Source: Lepisosteus oculatus (taxonomy: Eukaryota; Chordata; Actinopteri; Semionotiformes; Lepisosteidae). From it: 64,000 nt of DNA. Every line of letters begins with the position of its first letter. Within the stretch, counting starts at the first letter, position 1. The stretch is taken from positions 124,001-188,000 of the forward strand of contig NW_027168383.1 of assembly GCF_040954835.1 (NCBI RefSeq). Reading direction: 5' to 3'. This document shows, one piece after another, positions 21,540-31,599 of this stretch. The position numbers were made by a program, and so were the translations under genes. The notes under the pieces are model-generated. The model was not told the origin of the DNA, did not search any database, and saw nothing but the letters and a program-made list of their open reading frames with translations.

Positions 21540-21913
21540 TAGGAAACTGGGCTGTCCAGACATGGGTTGCAGCGCTCCAGATGATCTTTTTCTTTTTTTT
21601 CCCTCGTACTCGAGGGTCATTTTCCTGTTCCACATGCGATTTCAACATTTTCCTTGGGAGATGTCAAGCCAGCAAGCCACTGGTTCAGTGGCCATTGTGG
21701 AGTTCAGTGGCCCTGTTGTACACAGAATGCACATTGAGCTCCTTGGACATGAAAAGTTCCAGATAAAAGCCATTTGTCATCCTTTCTCTTGGTGTCGATG
21801 TTGCTATTGTATGTAAAGGTGGCAACTTGCTCAGCGAACAGGCGGAGCACACACCGAATGCAGATGTGTCTGAGTGGTGTGTCCAAGTGGCTGCAAAACG
21901 ACAGCACTCCCAG
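21540..21913. repeat. Ser-Thr spacer of cassette 1, copy 2
   Basis: Near-identical to 3572-3950. The 119-aa frame starting at 21457 runs through the tRNA and spacer and is not a gene. Confidence 0.8.
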
Positions 21914-21987
21914 GGCGCCGTGGCTTAGTTGGTTAAAGCGCCTGTCTAGTAAACAGGAGATCCTGGGTACGAATCCCAGCAGTGCCT
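21914..21987 (+). tRNA. tRNA-Thr(AGT), altered B box
   Basis: 74 nt with anticodon AGT and an intact anticodon stem. The B box is GGTACGAATCC: the nearly invariant T54 region is changed from TTC to TAC. Acceptor pair 6-67 is also lost. A T6 run follows directly. Transcription and T-loop folding are probably weakened, so functional status is uncertain. Confidence 0.75.
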
Positions 21988-23021
21988 TTTTTGTTCTGTG
22001 TTCTCGAACAGAACTGGTCATTATGGACAACCGCCTACAGCTAGACCTAATTAAATGCAAGTATTCATTTCCTGTCTTTAACACGACTTGTTTTTCTTAA
22101 AATGGATGCAACTTGCAAAACATGAAATACAAACCTTGCTAATCAGTGCTAGCGGCTGGCAAAAAAAAAAAGAAGTCAGCAATGTTTTTTTCTTTAACCT
22201 TAAGCCTGCTAATGGAGAAGAACCTAGTCGCCATATCACATACATCCGTTTCAACGATAAGAAGGTAACAACTATCCTCACTCCAGTGTAAATCTCACGT
22301 TGAGGGCATATTTTTTTCCACTTTACCATGAGTCGGGCACAGCTGCACAGAGGCGAGAGCAGAGCAATGAGGTCACGGGGACAGGGGAGTCACACGCTGG
22401 CGGTTTGAACACGCGGAAGATCACTGAGGGATCCACAGTATGTGGACCCTCCGTGCGCCATCATTCCACACTCCAGACTCTGAATCCTGCCATCCGAGTT
22501 AAGATCTCGGCGGAACCTGAGGCGCAGTTCTTTCTTAAAACGTAATCTGGTGAGCATTTCTAGAATCGTACTTGTATAGATGCAGCCTTTAATGTGTTGC
22601 TAGGTTAAAATTTATGACTTCTTGAACTTCAGTAGGCAACTGCCCTCTTGATTTCGGATTTAATTTCTTTATTACAGGGGCGCTTTTATGATGACAGAGT
22701 CATGTTCAGGTACTTTGCTTGATGGAGGAAGCTCATTTCGGACTCTGTGATCTGCTCACCTGGAAAGGTCTGCTGTACTACTACAAGAGAGAAGTAGAGT
22801 CTGGAGGAAGGGACAATTTTATGATGCTTTGGAAATCGAAATGAATCAGAATATCAGTGCAAAAGACAAACTCTTGGTTTGGTTTAAAGAGATATGATTT
22901 TAAAACAGACAAAATGTAGAAAACAGGTGTTTCTCACTTTTGGAAAAGAATGGACCGGGGGTAATATTTTACTAGTTGCAGTGCTAAGCTCACTGGGTTA
23001 CAGTCCTGCAATGTCACACCA
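21988..23021 (+). repeat. Thr 3' flank and Arg leader, copy 2
   Basis: Matches 4025-5185 except for a deletion of roughly 145 bp near 22225 and a smaller one near 22830. No gene is supported. Confidence 0.8.
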
Positions 23022-23094
23022 GGGTCAGTGGTGCAATGGATAATGTGTCTGACTATGGATTAGGAGTTTGGAGGTTCGACTCCTGCCTGGTGCT
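23022..23094 (+). pseudogene. tRNA-Arg pseudogene with His anticodon ATG
   Basis: Aligned with tRNA-Arg(ACG) at 5186, several of the changes are C-to-T or G-to-A at former CpG sites: GCGC to GTGC, ACGCG to ATGTG, and anticodon ACG to ATG. The anticodon now reads ATG (His). The T stem is weakened and the acceptor end is CTGGTGC. The pattern is typical of methylated, unselected CpG decay. Confidence 0.8.
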
Positions 23095-23175
23095 GGTTGT
23101 TTTTAAACACATCAGCCTACTCCCTAAGTAGCCTGTGCTACTTACTGCATTGTAAGAGCGATTGTGAGCGGTTTT

Positions 23176-23190
23176 GTTTTCTCTCTTTGA
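23176..23190 (-). terminator. snRNA 3' box
   Basis: On the minus strand GGTCAAAGAGAGAAAAC lies just downstream of the U5 3' stem-loop and fits the vertebrate Pol II snRNA 3' box (GTTT, short spacer, AAARNNAGA) except at one position. It is identical in the second U5 copy (63962-63978). Confidence 0.65.
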
Positions 23191-23200
23191 CCAGCCCAGC

Positions 23201-23320
23201 TGCGCCCCACCCGAAGGCAGGGTAGCACAAAAATTGTATGGAACTCATTCATGCTCCTCTCCATGGAAATCTTTAGTAAAAGGCAAAAGATTTGTACGAG
23301 ATGAAGAGAAACCAGAGTGC
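23201..23320 (-). ncRNA. RNU5: U5 snRNA gene, copy 1
   Basis: Read on the minus strand, the sequence follows vertebrate U5 snRNA. It has the 5' stem CTCTGGTTTCTCTTCA, the invariant loop I core GCCTTTTACTAAAGAT followed by the matching 3' stem strand, Sm site AATTTTTG, and a terminal stem closed by TTCG. U5 holds exon ends in the spliceosome through loop I. The start is placed by alignment to the known 5' end, although the first two bases differ from AT. One base in the stem (CCATGG for CCGTGG) differs from the copy at 63834. A 3' box follows. It is head-to-head with a U1 5' fragment 133 bp away. Confidence 0.85.
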
Positions 23321-23452
23321 GTGGCTGGACAGCTGCAGGAGCCCAGGCCGCCTTCAAGCCCTCTGCCCTGCCGGTCGTGGTTGGCAATGCACCTGGCCTT
23401 ACAAACGAGCCAGTGGGGCCCGTTCAGCTCCGGGCTCATCGCCTGCGGCTCT
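23321..23452. promoter_or_regulatory. divergent U5/U1 snRNA promoter region
   Basis: This GC-rich 132-bp interval separates the U5 start (minus) and the U1 start (plus). GCACCTGGCCTTACAAACG at 23388-23406 sits 47-65 bp upstream of the U1 start and resembles a proximal sequence element (CACC ... AAA). The interval is conserved in the second U5 locus (63703-63833), where no U1 sequence follows. A shared bidirectional promoter is inferred from spacing and conservation. Confidence 0.5.
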
Positions 23453-23484
23453 CGGCTTACCTGGCAGGGGAGATACCTTGATCA
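23453..23484 (+). pseudogene. U1 snRNA 5' fragment cut by a LINE
   Basis: CTTACCTGGCAGGGGAGATA and the following bases to GATCA match U1 snRNA nucleotides 4-32 with a single mismatch, including the 5'-splice-site recognition sequence ACTTACCTG apart from the first three bases (CGG for ATA). After nucleotide 32 the sequence changes to LINE 5' UTR. No remaining part of U1 is found in the window. Confidence 0.75.
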
Positions 23485-23551
23485 GCCTGTAGTTGGTGTA
23501 GTTGGATTGTTTTCTTGTTTTCTGGAAGCAGTGTTTGTTTTGCAGTTTGAG

Positions 23552-24940
23552 ATGGCAACCTTTGGATCCCGCAAGAATGCTGTACGTTTTGAGCTTTTGG
23601 ATGACCTCTTCATGGATCGTATGCAGTTAGGCAGAAAAGTGTTACAGAAGGAACTTGGCTTTGAACCTCGGCACTTGGATTTCATCTTCGCTCTCCCAGG
23701 CATTTGAGGTTGTTTTTGCTACCTATTCTCTGTTTGAACAATGTGTGGATGTGTTTGAGGCAAAAAGAGGGAAAGTTCCTGCCCTTGAGAAGATCAACTT
23801 GCAGCCTCTGACACAGAGAGAGAGGAAAACGGTGCATGTTGTTATGTTCTCGGAAATGGCAAAGACGGAGGACATTCACACCTGGCTTAAGCAGTACTGC
23901 ACAGTCCACCATGGAACTGAGGTTAGAGATGTTGACGGTATAAAAACAGGAGCAAGGAAATTCGAGGTTCGCTTGCTACCGGACAATGTAAATGGAGGCT
24001 TAAGGCACCTGCCCTCTACAATCCGGCTGGGCGCCTGCAATGGCTATGTTTTTTATGTGGGACAACCAAAGGTGCGTCGGCGCTGTGGTGCTGTGGGACA
24101 CCTGGCATCGTCCTGCACTGTGAAATGCTGCAAGACCTGTGGCAAACAGGGACATTTAGCCTCTGACTGTTCAATGCTGCCAAAGTGCAATTTATGTGGC
24201 TCGGAAGGACACGTTTTTAAGAACTGCCCTCAAGCCTACGCCAATAAACTCAAAATGAGAAAGGATGAGGCAGTGCTTGTTTCAGCCAAACCGGCCCGAA
24301 AAGCCAAAGCAAACAACAAGTCAAACAAAGAACCCTTGTTGAACAAAGAGTCTCAGCCTCCAGCCAGGATCAGTCCTGCTGTGGCTCCGGGGCCGGTGGA
24401 AGAGAAATCCACTACGCTCCCACAACCGCAGACTGCACCAGACAAGCACGAGGGTTTGAAAACCCCAGAGAACAGCGAGGACCCCTCCCCCACTCCTGCT
24501 CCTCAGAACGAGGGCCATTGTGGGGCCCCCACCGGTGGAGCGGGTCCAGCGACGATACCCAGGATTCAGCGGAGCTGCTTTTCTCAGACTCTGCAAGTGC
24601 TACAGATGCCCTCCTCTCCTCCATCCAGTCCGTCACGGAGGATCTGCAATAGCTGGTGGGTGAGGGGGAAGAGGAGACTGGTGCATCGGCTGCACCCCTT
24701 TCCCCTCAGTGCTACCAGGAGCTGGACTTGAGGAAAAGGAAAAATGACTCTGTTTTCTCCCCGAGCGAGGAGGAAGGAGAGCATGGCGATGGGAACAGCT
24801 GGAACCCCTCCACCCCTCCCTCTACCCCCTTCCTTGAAATGGACTCCGTGAACGCTTTTACTGCTGCCACCCTGATGAAGGCTCATTCAGAGGATGGCTG
24901 GCAGGAAATTGGTAAGAAGAAAAAGAAAAAGAGAAGGTAA
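23552..24940 (+). pseudogene. Tx1 LINE ORF1 (CCHC nucleic-acid-binding protein), copy A
   Basis: The start ATG at 23552 gives MATFGSRKNAVRFELL. The frame shifts near 23700 and again near 24650, so three frames cover one protein of about 460 aa. The middle carries zinc-knuckle motifs: an altered RRCGAVGHLASSC, then CCKTCGKQGHLASDC and CNLCGSEGHVFKNC. A proline- and serine-rich linker follows, then a lysine-rich end (GKKKKKKRR). ORF1 proteins of this group bind element RNA in an RNP. Homologous to 61767-62864 on the minus strand. Confidence 0.82.
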
Positions 24941-24998
24941 CAGGTGAGACCGAAGAGAAATGTGTTTTGTAAAGACTGGTTCCACTTTCTTATGTAAT

Positions 24999-27241
24999 AT
25001 GGCTCTAAACATAATTTCTCTTAACACCAGAGGTATCAATGACAGAGTTAAATGCCAGTGTGTCTTTGATTACCTCCAGCAGAGAGAGGGAGATGTGTTG
25101 ATGTTGCAGGAGTGTGCTTTAGCCTATCAAGAGAGGTATAAAAGCTTTGAAGATAGGTGGGATAAAGGGCCTTCTGTTTGGTCAGGGGACAATAACAACA
25201 GAGCCTCTGCCGTGGCCATTCTTTTCAAAGGATGGGCTTTCAAATTGAAAAGTATTCAGAGGGTCATAGATGGCAGGTTGCTGTGTGGATGTGGAATGGG
25301 GGACCGTTAACCTGCGGCTAATCAATGTGTATTGTCCTACTGACGTGGGAGGAAGGGTGGAGCTACTCAAGGCACTCTCTCCCCTATTGTTAAGTAGCAC
25401 AGACGTGATAGTGGGAGGGGATTTTAATTGTATCTTAGAGCACACAGACAGGCAGTCTAGCTCTCTGATAAAATTGGATTCCAGCTCACTGGCCCTGCAA
25501 AACTTAGTTCAAGACTTTAAACTCTCAGACACATATAGATGTATATATCCCACAACAGCAGGATATAAATGGTCAGGGAGGAATAGCAGCTCCAGAATTG
25601 ACTATTGCTTTGTCTCAGAGAGAGTGAAAGTTGTTGGGGTCACTCTTCAGCCTGTCTTCTTCTCAGATCATCAGGCTTTAGGGTGTAGAGTGGAACTCAA
25701 GGGCGGGACTGTCTTTGGCCCAGGCCTCTGGAAACTCAACACTAAGCTGCTAGAGAACGAGGGGGTAGTATCCTGCTACAAGGAGAAACTATCACAGTGG
25801 CTGTCCTTGCAGTGTCTGTACGGGTCAGTAGGAGAGTGGTGGGAGGAGGTGAAGATGAGGACAAAGGCCTTTTTCATGGCTGAGGGAAGGAAGGCTGCTG
25901 CCAGACGGAGAGGAGTGCTAGCCAGGAAACAGAGGCAGCTGCAGCGTCTCTACACGATGCTGCACAGTGGCTTCGCTGTGCTCGAGGATATCACCCTTTT
26001 AAAAAAGGACATCCGGAGCATAGCCGAAGAAAGTAGTCGAGGAGTGCTGTTAAGAAGCAGAGTGCAGTTCTTGGAAGAAAATGAGAAGTGTACTCGCTTC
26101 TTTTTCAGGAAAGTGGTAGGCTCCAAGTCTGTCATGGAAAGTGTAGTTGATGAGGAGGGACGAGAGAGAACAGAGCCGAGTGCTATCCTCTCCTGCACCA
26201 AGGCCTTCTACTCAAGACTGTACAGCTCTACAGAGGTAAAGGATGAAGAAATTCATTTTTTTACCTCAAAGCTAGAAAACGTTTTGAGTGAAGAAGATAG
26301 GGAAGTACTTGAGAGGGATTTGACAATAGAAGAGCTGAGACAGGCTATGGAGAGCTTACAGAAGAGGAAAACTCCGGGTGCTGACGGGCTCCCTAAAGAA
26401 TTTTATTGCACCTTTTGGGATCTGCTTCAGGATCCGCTACTGCTCCTATTCGAGGGAAGCTATAAGACAGAATTGCTGCCTGACTCCTTAAGAGAAGGCA
26501 CTATCTCTCTCTTGTTTAAGAAAGGAGCAAAGAATGACATAAAGAACTGGAGACCCCTCAGCCTGTTAGGCGTGGACACTAAGATCCTGTCCAAAGCCCT
26601 TTTCCTGCGCCTACAAAATGTAGTGGCCTCACTGGTAGGGAAAGAACAGACTTGTGGGATAGCAGGACGCCTGATGAGCGACAACCTGGCCTTGTTGAGG
26701 GATGTCTGTCTGTACTCAGAGGATCGCTCCCTCCCTCTGTGCATTTTAGGTGTAGACCTAGAAAAGGCCTTTGACCGCCTAAACCGGCAGTACTTAACAT
26801 TGGTACTTGAGCACATGAATTTTTGCCCCATCATGAGAAAGTGGATTAACCTGCTGTACACAGGTAGCAACAGCAGAGTAATGGTTAATGGCAATAGATC
26901 ACACCCCTTTGAAGTCTGTTCAGAGGTGAGGCAGGCCTGCCCATTATCCCCCTTGTTATTCGTTTTGGCTATGGAGCCCTTAGCCTGTGCCTTGCGCCAG
27001 GATCAGGCCATTAATGGGATACCAGTGCCTGGAAGTGGGGGAGGAGAGGTAAAGACATCTCTATACATGGATGACCCTGCTCCTCTCTGACAATGCCTCA
27101 ATTAGCAGAGCTCTGCAGTGCTGTGATCGTTTCTCTTTGGCTTCATCCGCAAAAATTAACAAATCTAAGAGTGAGATTTTTTATCAGAACTGGAGGGAGC
27201 CAAAAGAAGGACATGATCTCAGGCTGCAAGAGAAGAGAATT
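24999..27241 (+). pseudogene. Tx1 LINE ORF2 (APE endonuclease and reverse transcriptase), copy A
   Basis: From MALNIISLNTRG: APE motifs LMLQEC, VYCPTDVGG, VIVGGDFNC, SRIDYCFVS and FFSDHQALG, then RT motifs TPGADGLPKEFY, SLLFKKG, WRPLSLLG, LGVDLEKAFDRLN (motif A) and LYMDD (motif C). Frame changes occur near 25280 and 27080. The C-terminal third is missing because the element ends at 27241. In the known mechanism the endonuclease nicks target DNA and the RT primes on the nick. Confidence 0.88.
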
Positions 27242-27956
27242 AATTTACAGGTGCCATTCCCCGGCATTGTGGCCATTGTCGGTGCTCACACGCGATAAGA
27301 TAAGGCGGAGGAGAGTGGGGCATGCCCAGCGGCAGACATTCAAGGAGGGGGCAGTGCGAGGTGAGGTGAGGTGAGGTGCGACACCCCGGAGCCCCGACGC
27401 AGCTAATGCGGAGCACTTGTTGGACTGGCATCGAAAGGACGTGTGCGCACGGAGCAAGCCTTCCCTGCGGCGGAGCGCGGGAACTTTCTCCCCCCCTCCC
27501 GCTGCAGGAGTTGTGTGCGCTGCAGCGGTGCCGAGAGAAAAGCACAGAAGGCAGCAGGCTCTGGAGAGCAGGTAAGAGATGGAGCCTTGTGGGCAGGCGA
27601 GCAGGCCCGTTTTTTGGAAATTGCTGAAAAGGTTTGTTCGGTGTGTGGCAGGCGCACGTCGCGAGCTTGCGTGGCGATCTGCCGGTCTGGAGTTATGCAA
27701 ATGAGGCCGAATTGCATCCCGGGACATGCTGCGAATGCGCAACGGTGACTGCAGATGTGTAGGAAACGGTGCGCTCGTTTTCTTGTTTTGCCCACACTTT
27801 TGAGTGTTAGTGTGGCGTGTGAGTGTGCGAAAGAGTGGGCCCAGCAGGAGGCGGTGGCGTGCAGGAGGTGGCCTAGGCTGCGCAATTTGTGCTGTGGGTG
27901 CGGGCCTCTTGCAACTTGGTTTATTTGGTTTATTTATGGTTCGCATAAATAAAACC
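27242..27956. other. CpG-rich segment between LINE A and the Gly cassette
   Basis: High GC with many CpG, a GAGGT tandem run near 27359-27377, and an octamer at 27695. Overlapping long frames on both strands (for example 27245-28075 minus, 276 aa) reflect GC content and have no recognisable domain. It could be a promoter or CpG island whose gene was lost at the junctions. I cannot assign it. Confidence 0.45.
27695..27702 (+). promoter_or_regulatory. octamer (OCT1 site) with a nearby Staf-like segment
   Basis: A perfect ATGCAAAT is followed 15 bp later by CATCCCGGGACATGCTGCG, which loosely resembles a ZNF143/Staf site. This pairing is typical of the distal element of snRNA and other external-promoter Pol III genes. 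No transcript body is recognised on either side within 250 bp. Confidence 0.4.
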
Positions 27957-28432
27957 GGAAAAGAGGAATTTATTCTGCTTCCTGTGCGTGCAGTAGTTAC
28001 AAAGTTGAACGTCTTTACACGATCTGCTGCAGTTTTCAGTGGGCGGGCTTTGTCAGATGGCTTGGAAAAACGCACTGTGTTTCGGCTCGGGAAACATCAT
28101 GAGCAGTGTCCTGCATGTTTTCTGTGTATAGCTGTCTTTTAACGCATACAGAATTCATTCGAAATCATTGATTTCTCCAATTAACAAGGGTCCCTTTTTG
28201 AACCTGCCAGAAGCATTCTTTCAATGTAACAGATTTACTCCGGGGAAAGGCAGCATGACATTGAGAGTAGCTCAAGCTTTCAGCACCCGTATCGGACTGC
28301 GTGTATGCAGACACCGCTCAGAATCCCCTGTAAGATTCTCCTTCAATTCTGTTTTGCATTCCGTTTTTCAAAAGGCTGCGCTTTGCTAGTCACAATCCAA
28401 GGCTCATGACAGCATTTGAAACCAATCGCCAC
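27957..28432 (-). repeat. Gly(TCC) 3' flank, copy attached to 28433
   Basis: Matches the reverse complement of 1081-1600 and the flank at 57440-57920. A small deletion near 28360 separates it from the others. No gene is seen. Confidence 0.8.
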
Positions 28433-28504
28433 TGCGTTGGCCGGGAATCGAACCCGGGTTAACTGCTTGGAAGGCAGGTATGCTCACCACTATACCACCA
28501 ACGC
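28433..28504 (-). tRNA. tRNA-Gly(TCC)
   Basis: A complete 72-nt cloverleaf on the minus strand: acceptor GCGTTGG with CCAACGC, A box TGGTATAGTGGTGAGC, anticodon TCC with a CTGCC/AGCAG-type stem, T stem CCGGG/CCCGG, and B box GGTTCGATTCC. It is the best of four Gly(TCC) copies in the window. It reads GGA and, by wobble, GGG. Confidence 0.93.
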
Positions 28505-28738
28505 ACGCCCACAGGTGCCCTGCAGGACACCACCAGAGAATGCTCACGATTTCGGAAGCTGTCTCCGGGACGTGCTGATTCCACACATCCTGAATAAATC
28601 ATGATATTGTTAGTTGCTGTAGCTAGACGTTCAAATGAGTTTCATGGCCAGATGGACTGTTTCCTCCAGCGGTATAGTATTGCAGTGAGACAGCACGATG
28701 CCTGCAAGACTGTCACGCTAAACGCCACAGATTGTGTT
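28505..28738 (-). repeat. Gly(TCC) 5' flank
   Basis: Matches 57993-58159 and the reverse complement of 2480-2722. At about 28739 a retrovirus-like fossil begins. Confidence 0.75.
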
Positions 28739-29567
28739 TGTGTTGGACAGTTGGACCCTACAGTTGGACCCTCGTCGACAACCTGAATAGCTTATTCAGA
28801 AGCAGTGCTGGACCGGGAACGAACCAGCTTCTTCCCAGGCACAAGAGTGACTTGTGAGGACTCGCGGTCACACTCTGTGCATAGAGACTTTCTACCAGCC
28901 AGCCGGACTGCTGGTAGATCCCCTCGGAGCAACGACTGCCCTGCGCGCCGCAGTCAGATTCCTCCGCCCGTCCTACTCCGAGCTGCACCTTGACTGGTTG
29001 GCCGGTAGCCAGAGGACGCCGGGACAACGCCCATTGGACAACCGCTGGAACAGAGGCTGCAACAGAGCCTGTCAGCTGGTTTGGTGTTCGTGCCGGGAAA
29101 TTCCAAATCCATACACAGTGGATAAGTAAACCCCATGTTCTACATTGCGTCTCGAGAATTTAATTGTACCTCAACACAAGTTGTTATCAATTTAATTCAT
29201 GAGTAATGTATTTACTTCCGAGTTTAGAGTAACAGTGGGTAATAACACTGATTAGCGATTTGGTAACCGAACGATATATATTGACATATATTCTCTGTTG
29301 TGTATCTCTTTGTGTTTGCATCTCTTCGGGATTATATACCTTGTATATTGATAACCCTCACAGTAAGGTCTGCCACTCGTATCCAGGCAGACTAGTATAT
29401 GTTTGGTGCACAATTTATATTAATAAATGTATCTAGTCTATTGAACCCCTGTGTGTGCGTTGTTAGTTGTTCTGACGATTGATTTTCTAAAAGCCCCAAC
29501 GAACAACCTTGTGATTACTGCTACAATTAATAATTGTCTCAGTAAACCCATCAAACCATTACATTTA
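28739..29567 (+). repeat. partial 5' LTR of fossil 1
   Basis: Contains a polyadenylation-type AATAAA at 29422 and ends near CAATTAATAATTGTC and ACCATTACA. The other family member has a longer LTR (about 40221-41675 minus), and the two align through a segment near GAATAGCTTATTCAGAA. The outer part of this LTR is therefore missing. Confidence 0.6.
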
Positions 29568-29568
29568 A

Positions 29569-29585
29569 TGGCGTCCCTGGGTGGG
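29569..29585 (+). other. putative primer-binding site of fossil 1
   Basis: TGGCGTCCCTGGGTGGG follows the LTR end. Starting with TGG, the complement of a tRNA CCA end, is the usual form. It is closest to, but not identical with, the 3' end of an Arg tRNA. Confidence 0.45.
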
Positions 29586-29819
29586 TGAGTTTAGAATGAA
29601 ATGAGAATCAGTCGCACAGAATAACTGAAGTTCAGCACAGCACCGCGGCTTCTATACGCGAATACCGGGTGTGCTGATAACTGCGTAAAGAAATCCCCCT
29701 GTTTTCTAGCGTTTAGTGTAACGTGTGCTGATTGGAAATCCATCTGCTCGGGTGTCTAGATTCCATACTGTATTTTGGAAAAAGAAAAAAAAAAGTAATA
29801 CTCTTAAAGTTTCTCTGAC

Positions 29820-31500
29820 GTAATGACAATGGCTGCTAAAATGTCTGAAGTGGAGTCGCTTATAAGTACTATTTCTAGCGACGACAATCCTGGTTACTGG
29901 AGTGGTATCGAAAAGTTGAACTTTGATGATATTGAGAAGCTGCAAGTAGATTTAGTAGCTAAGGTAGCGAACCAGCTTAACACAGGAGTGTCTGTGAACG
30001 CAGTTCTGGTCCTATCGAGTTTCACCTTAAATCTAGCTAAACAGCTGGAACTGTCTTTGTCCGAGCTGACAAAGTTTCAAAAGCTTCAGGGAACGCTAGA
30101 AAGATATAAGGTGGAGCGAGTCGAGTTGTTGGATATAATCAGAGAAAAGAGAGTGAAAAATGAGGAAAGTGAAGACTGACTCAGGGAAGTTTTAGGTAAA
30201 TTAGATGACTTGTCTGCTAGAGAAACTGCGGCTGAGGTAGCTAGGAGAGACCTGGAAGGGAGCTCGAAAGAAAAAGAAAAAGAAATTGAGAGTTTAAATG
30301 AGCTCAGCCAGGAAAGGCAAAAGGAGTCAGATGCTGCCGTACTGGAAGCAAAATAGACTAGATCCCACTTGCATGCCAGCCCACCTAGCAGCCCGGAGCG
30401 CTCACCCAGCGCGCCGGGAGGAGGTTTCTCCCGGCCAGGGTCTGTGGTCGGATCGGCATGGGGGAGATCGCCGAGTCCTGCGCGAAACGCAAGGGCGAGT
30501 CAGTTCAGGCATAGACCCCCTGCTCCTGATCACGGCCGTCTCCCTGCCCGCGGAGAAACCGTAAAAATTAACCTCCACTCCCTGAGGCAGTTAGCCAAAG
30601 ATGTAGAAAGGTTTGACCCGTCAGTGTCAGGGAATAATGTGGAGACCTACATCGATGAGCTGAGATATACTTTGCAGTTTATGCCCGAAGCGTCCGAACA
30701 GGAAAAGGCTATGTAAGTAAGGAAAACTACCAGCCGAGCGATCCACGAGTGGATGTCTAGACAAGGACCGGAAGTCTGTAATAGCTTTGAGGAGCTGTGT
30801 CAGGCAATGATCGGAGAATTTTCGGCTTTTATCGATCCCATAGCTGCCGTGGCTGCTGTGCACCATATTAAGCACGAAAAAGCTGAAGCCCCTCGCGACT
30901 ATTATCAGAGGCTTAGGCGCACTTATTTTGCAGGGCGGAATGAAGAGGGTTGCGAAGAGAACGTGAATTTCAAAGGTTTATTCATTGCTAATCTGCATCC
31001 CTCAGTCAGGAAAATGATTGTGATGCACACACAGCGATGAAAATGGCTGACATTAGAAGGTTGGCTCAAAAAGCCTGGGGAGCTGAAGTCTCTGCTTCCT
31101 CAGAGCGAAAACCTGCTAAAACGGCCGTGTTCGCCACTAAAGCCAGCAGGGTTGACGACTCGCCTCAGCTCGAGGCAGCTGAGGTTCCTGAGCTCGCTAA
31201 GCCCCGGCACAAAATAGGCAGGCAGGACCGCACTAAGCGTCAGAGCCGCCGTGAGCGCTACGGGGAAGGCAAGGGCTCAGGCAGAGTCTATCATAAGACT
31301 GGACGCAGGGAGTCGACTGCAGCCCGCCTGGCCAGGCTTGAACAAGCCCTGCCTGAGAGATCAGGACAGGGTAAACCTTCCGCACCGAATGCCAGAAGTG
31401 TGAATGAGCTTAGGGGGACCACGCCCCTTCTCACTGGAGGAGGCGGGGATCCGCCCCAAGCCCCTCCCTCAGTCTATCTGATTGGGTGGGAGGGTTCCTG
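29820..31500 (+). mobile_element. gag-like region of fossil 1
   Basis: An N-terminal region beginning MTMAAKMSEVESL, a capsid-like middle with [15 protein letters not shown] and [12 protein letters not shown] segments, and a basic tail rich in Arg and Lys without an evident CCHC knuckle. Gag builds the particle. The region is broken here and treated as a fossil. Confidence 0.6.
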
Positions 31501-31599
31501 CCTGGAAGAAGGCTGTGACTCTGAGTTGGGCGCTGACCCCGCCCCTGAAGTCAAAGAAAAGGCAGGCTTCCAACAATTCTTAGGGAATCTCAGCCAGAA

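Larger units (their letters stand above)
23485..27241 (+). mobile_element. Tx1-clade LINE, copy A, 3'-truncated
   Basis: A non-LTR retrotransposon with a short 5' UTR, ORF1 with CCHC zinc knuckles and ORF2 with APE endonuclease plus reverse transcriptase. Zinc knuckles in ORF1 and RT motifs such as WRPLSLLGVDTK and EQTCGIAGR place it in the Tx1 group of the L1 superfamily. It ends abruptly at about 27241, inside ORF2 beyond the YMDD motif, where copy B continues. The 5' end is fused to U1 snRNA nucleotide 32. At least three frame changes make it inactive. High identity to copy B suggests recent activity. Confidence 0.88.

Noticed and set aside
23174-23707. A 177-aa open frame (and a similar one at 63486-63992).
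   Set aside because: Its first part is read from the complement of the U5 snRNA gene and the promoter interval. Similarity between the two frames reflects the conserved RNA gene, not a protein.
27245-28075. A 276-aa open frame on the minus strand.
   Set aside because: It spans a GC-rich segment and part of a Gly flank, overlaps other long frames on both strands and has no recognisable domain.
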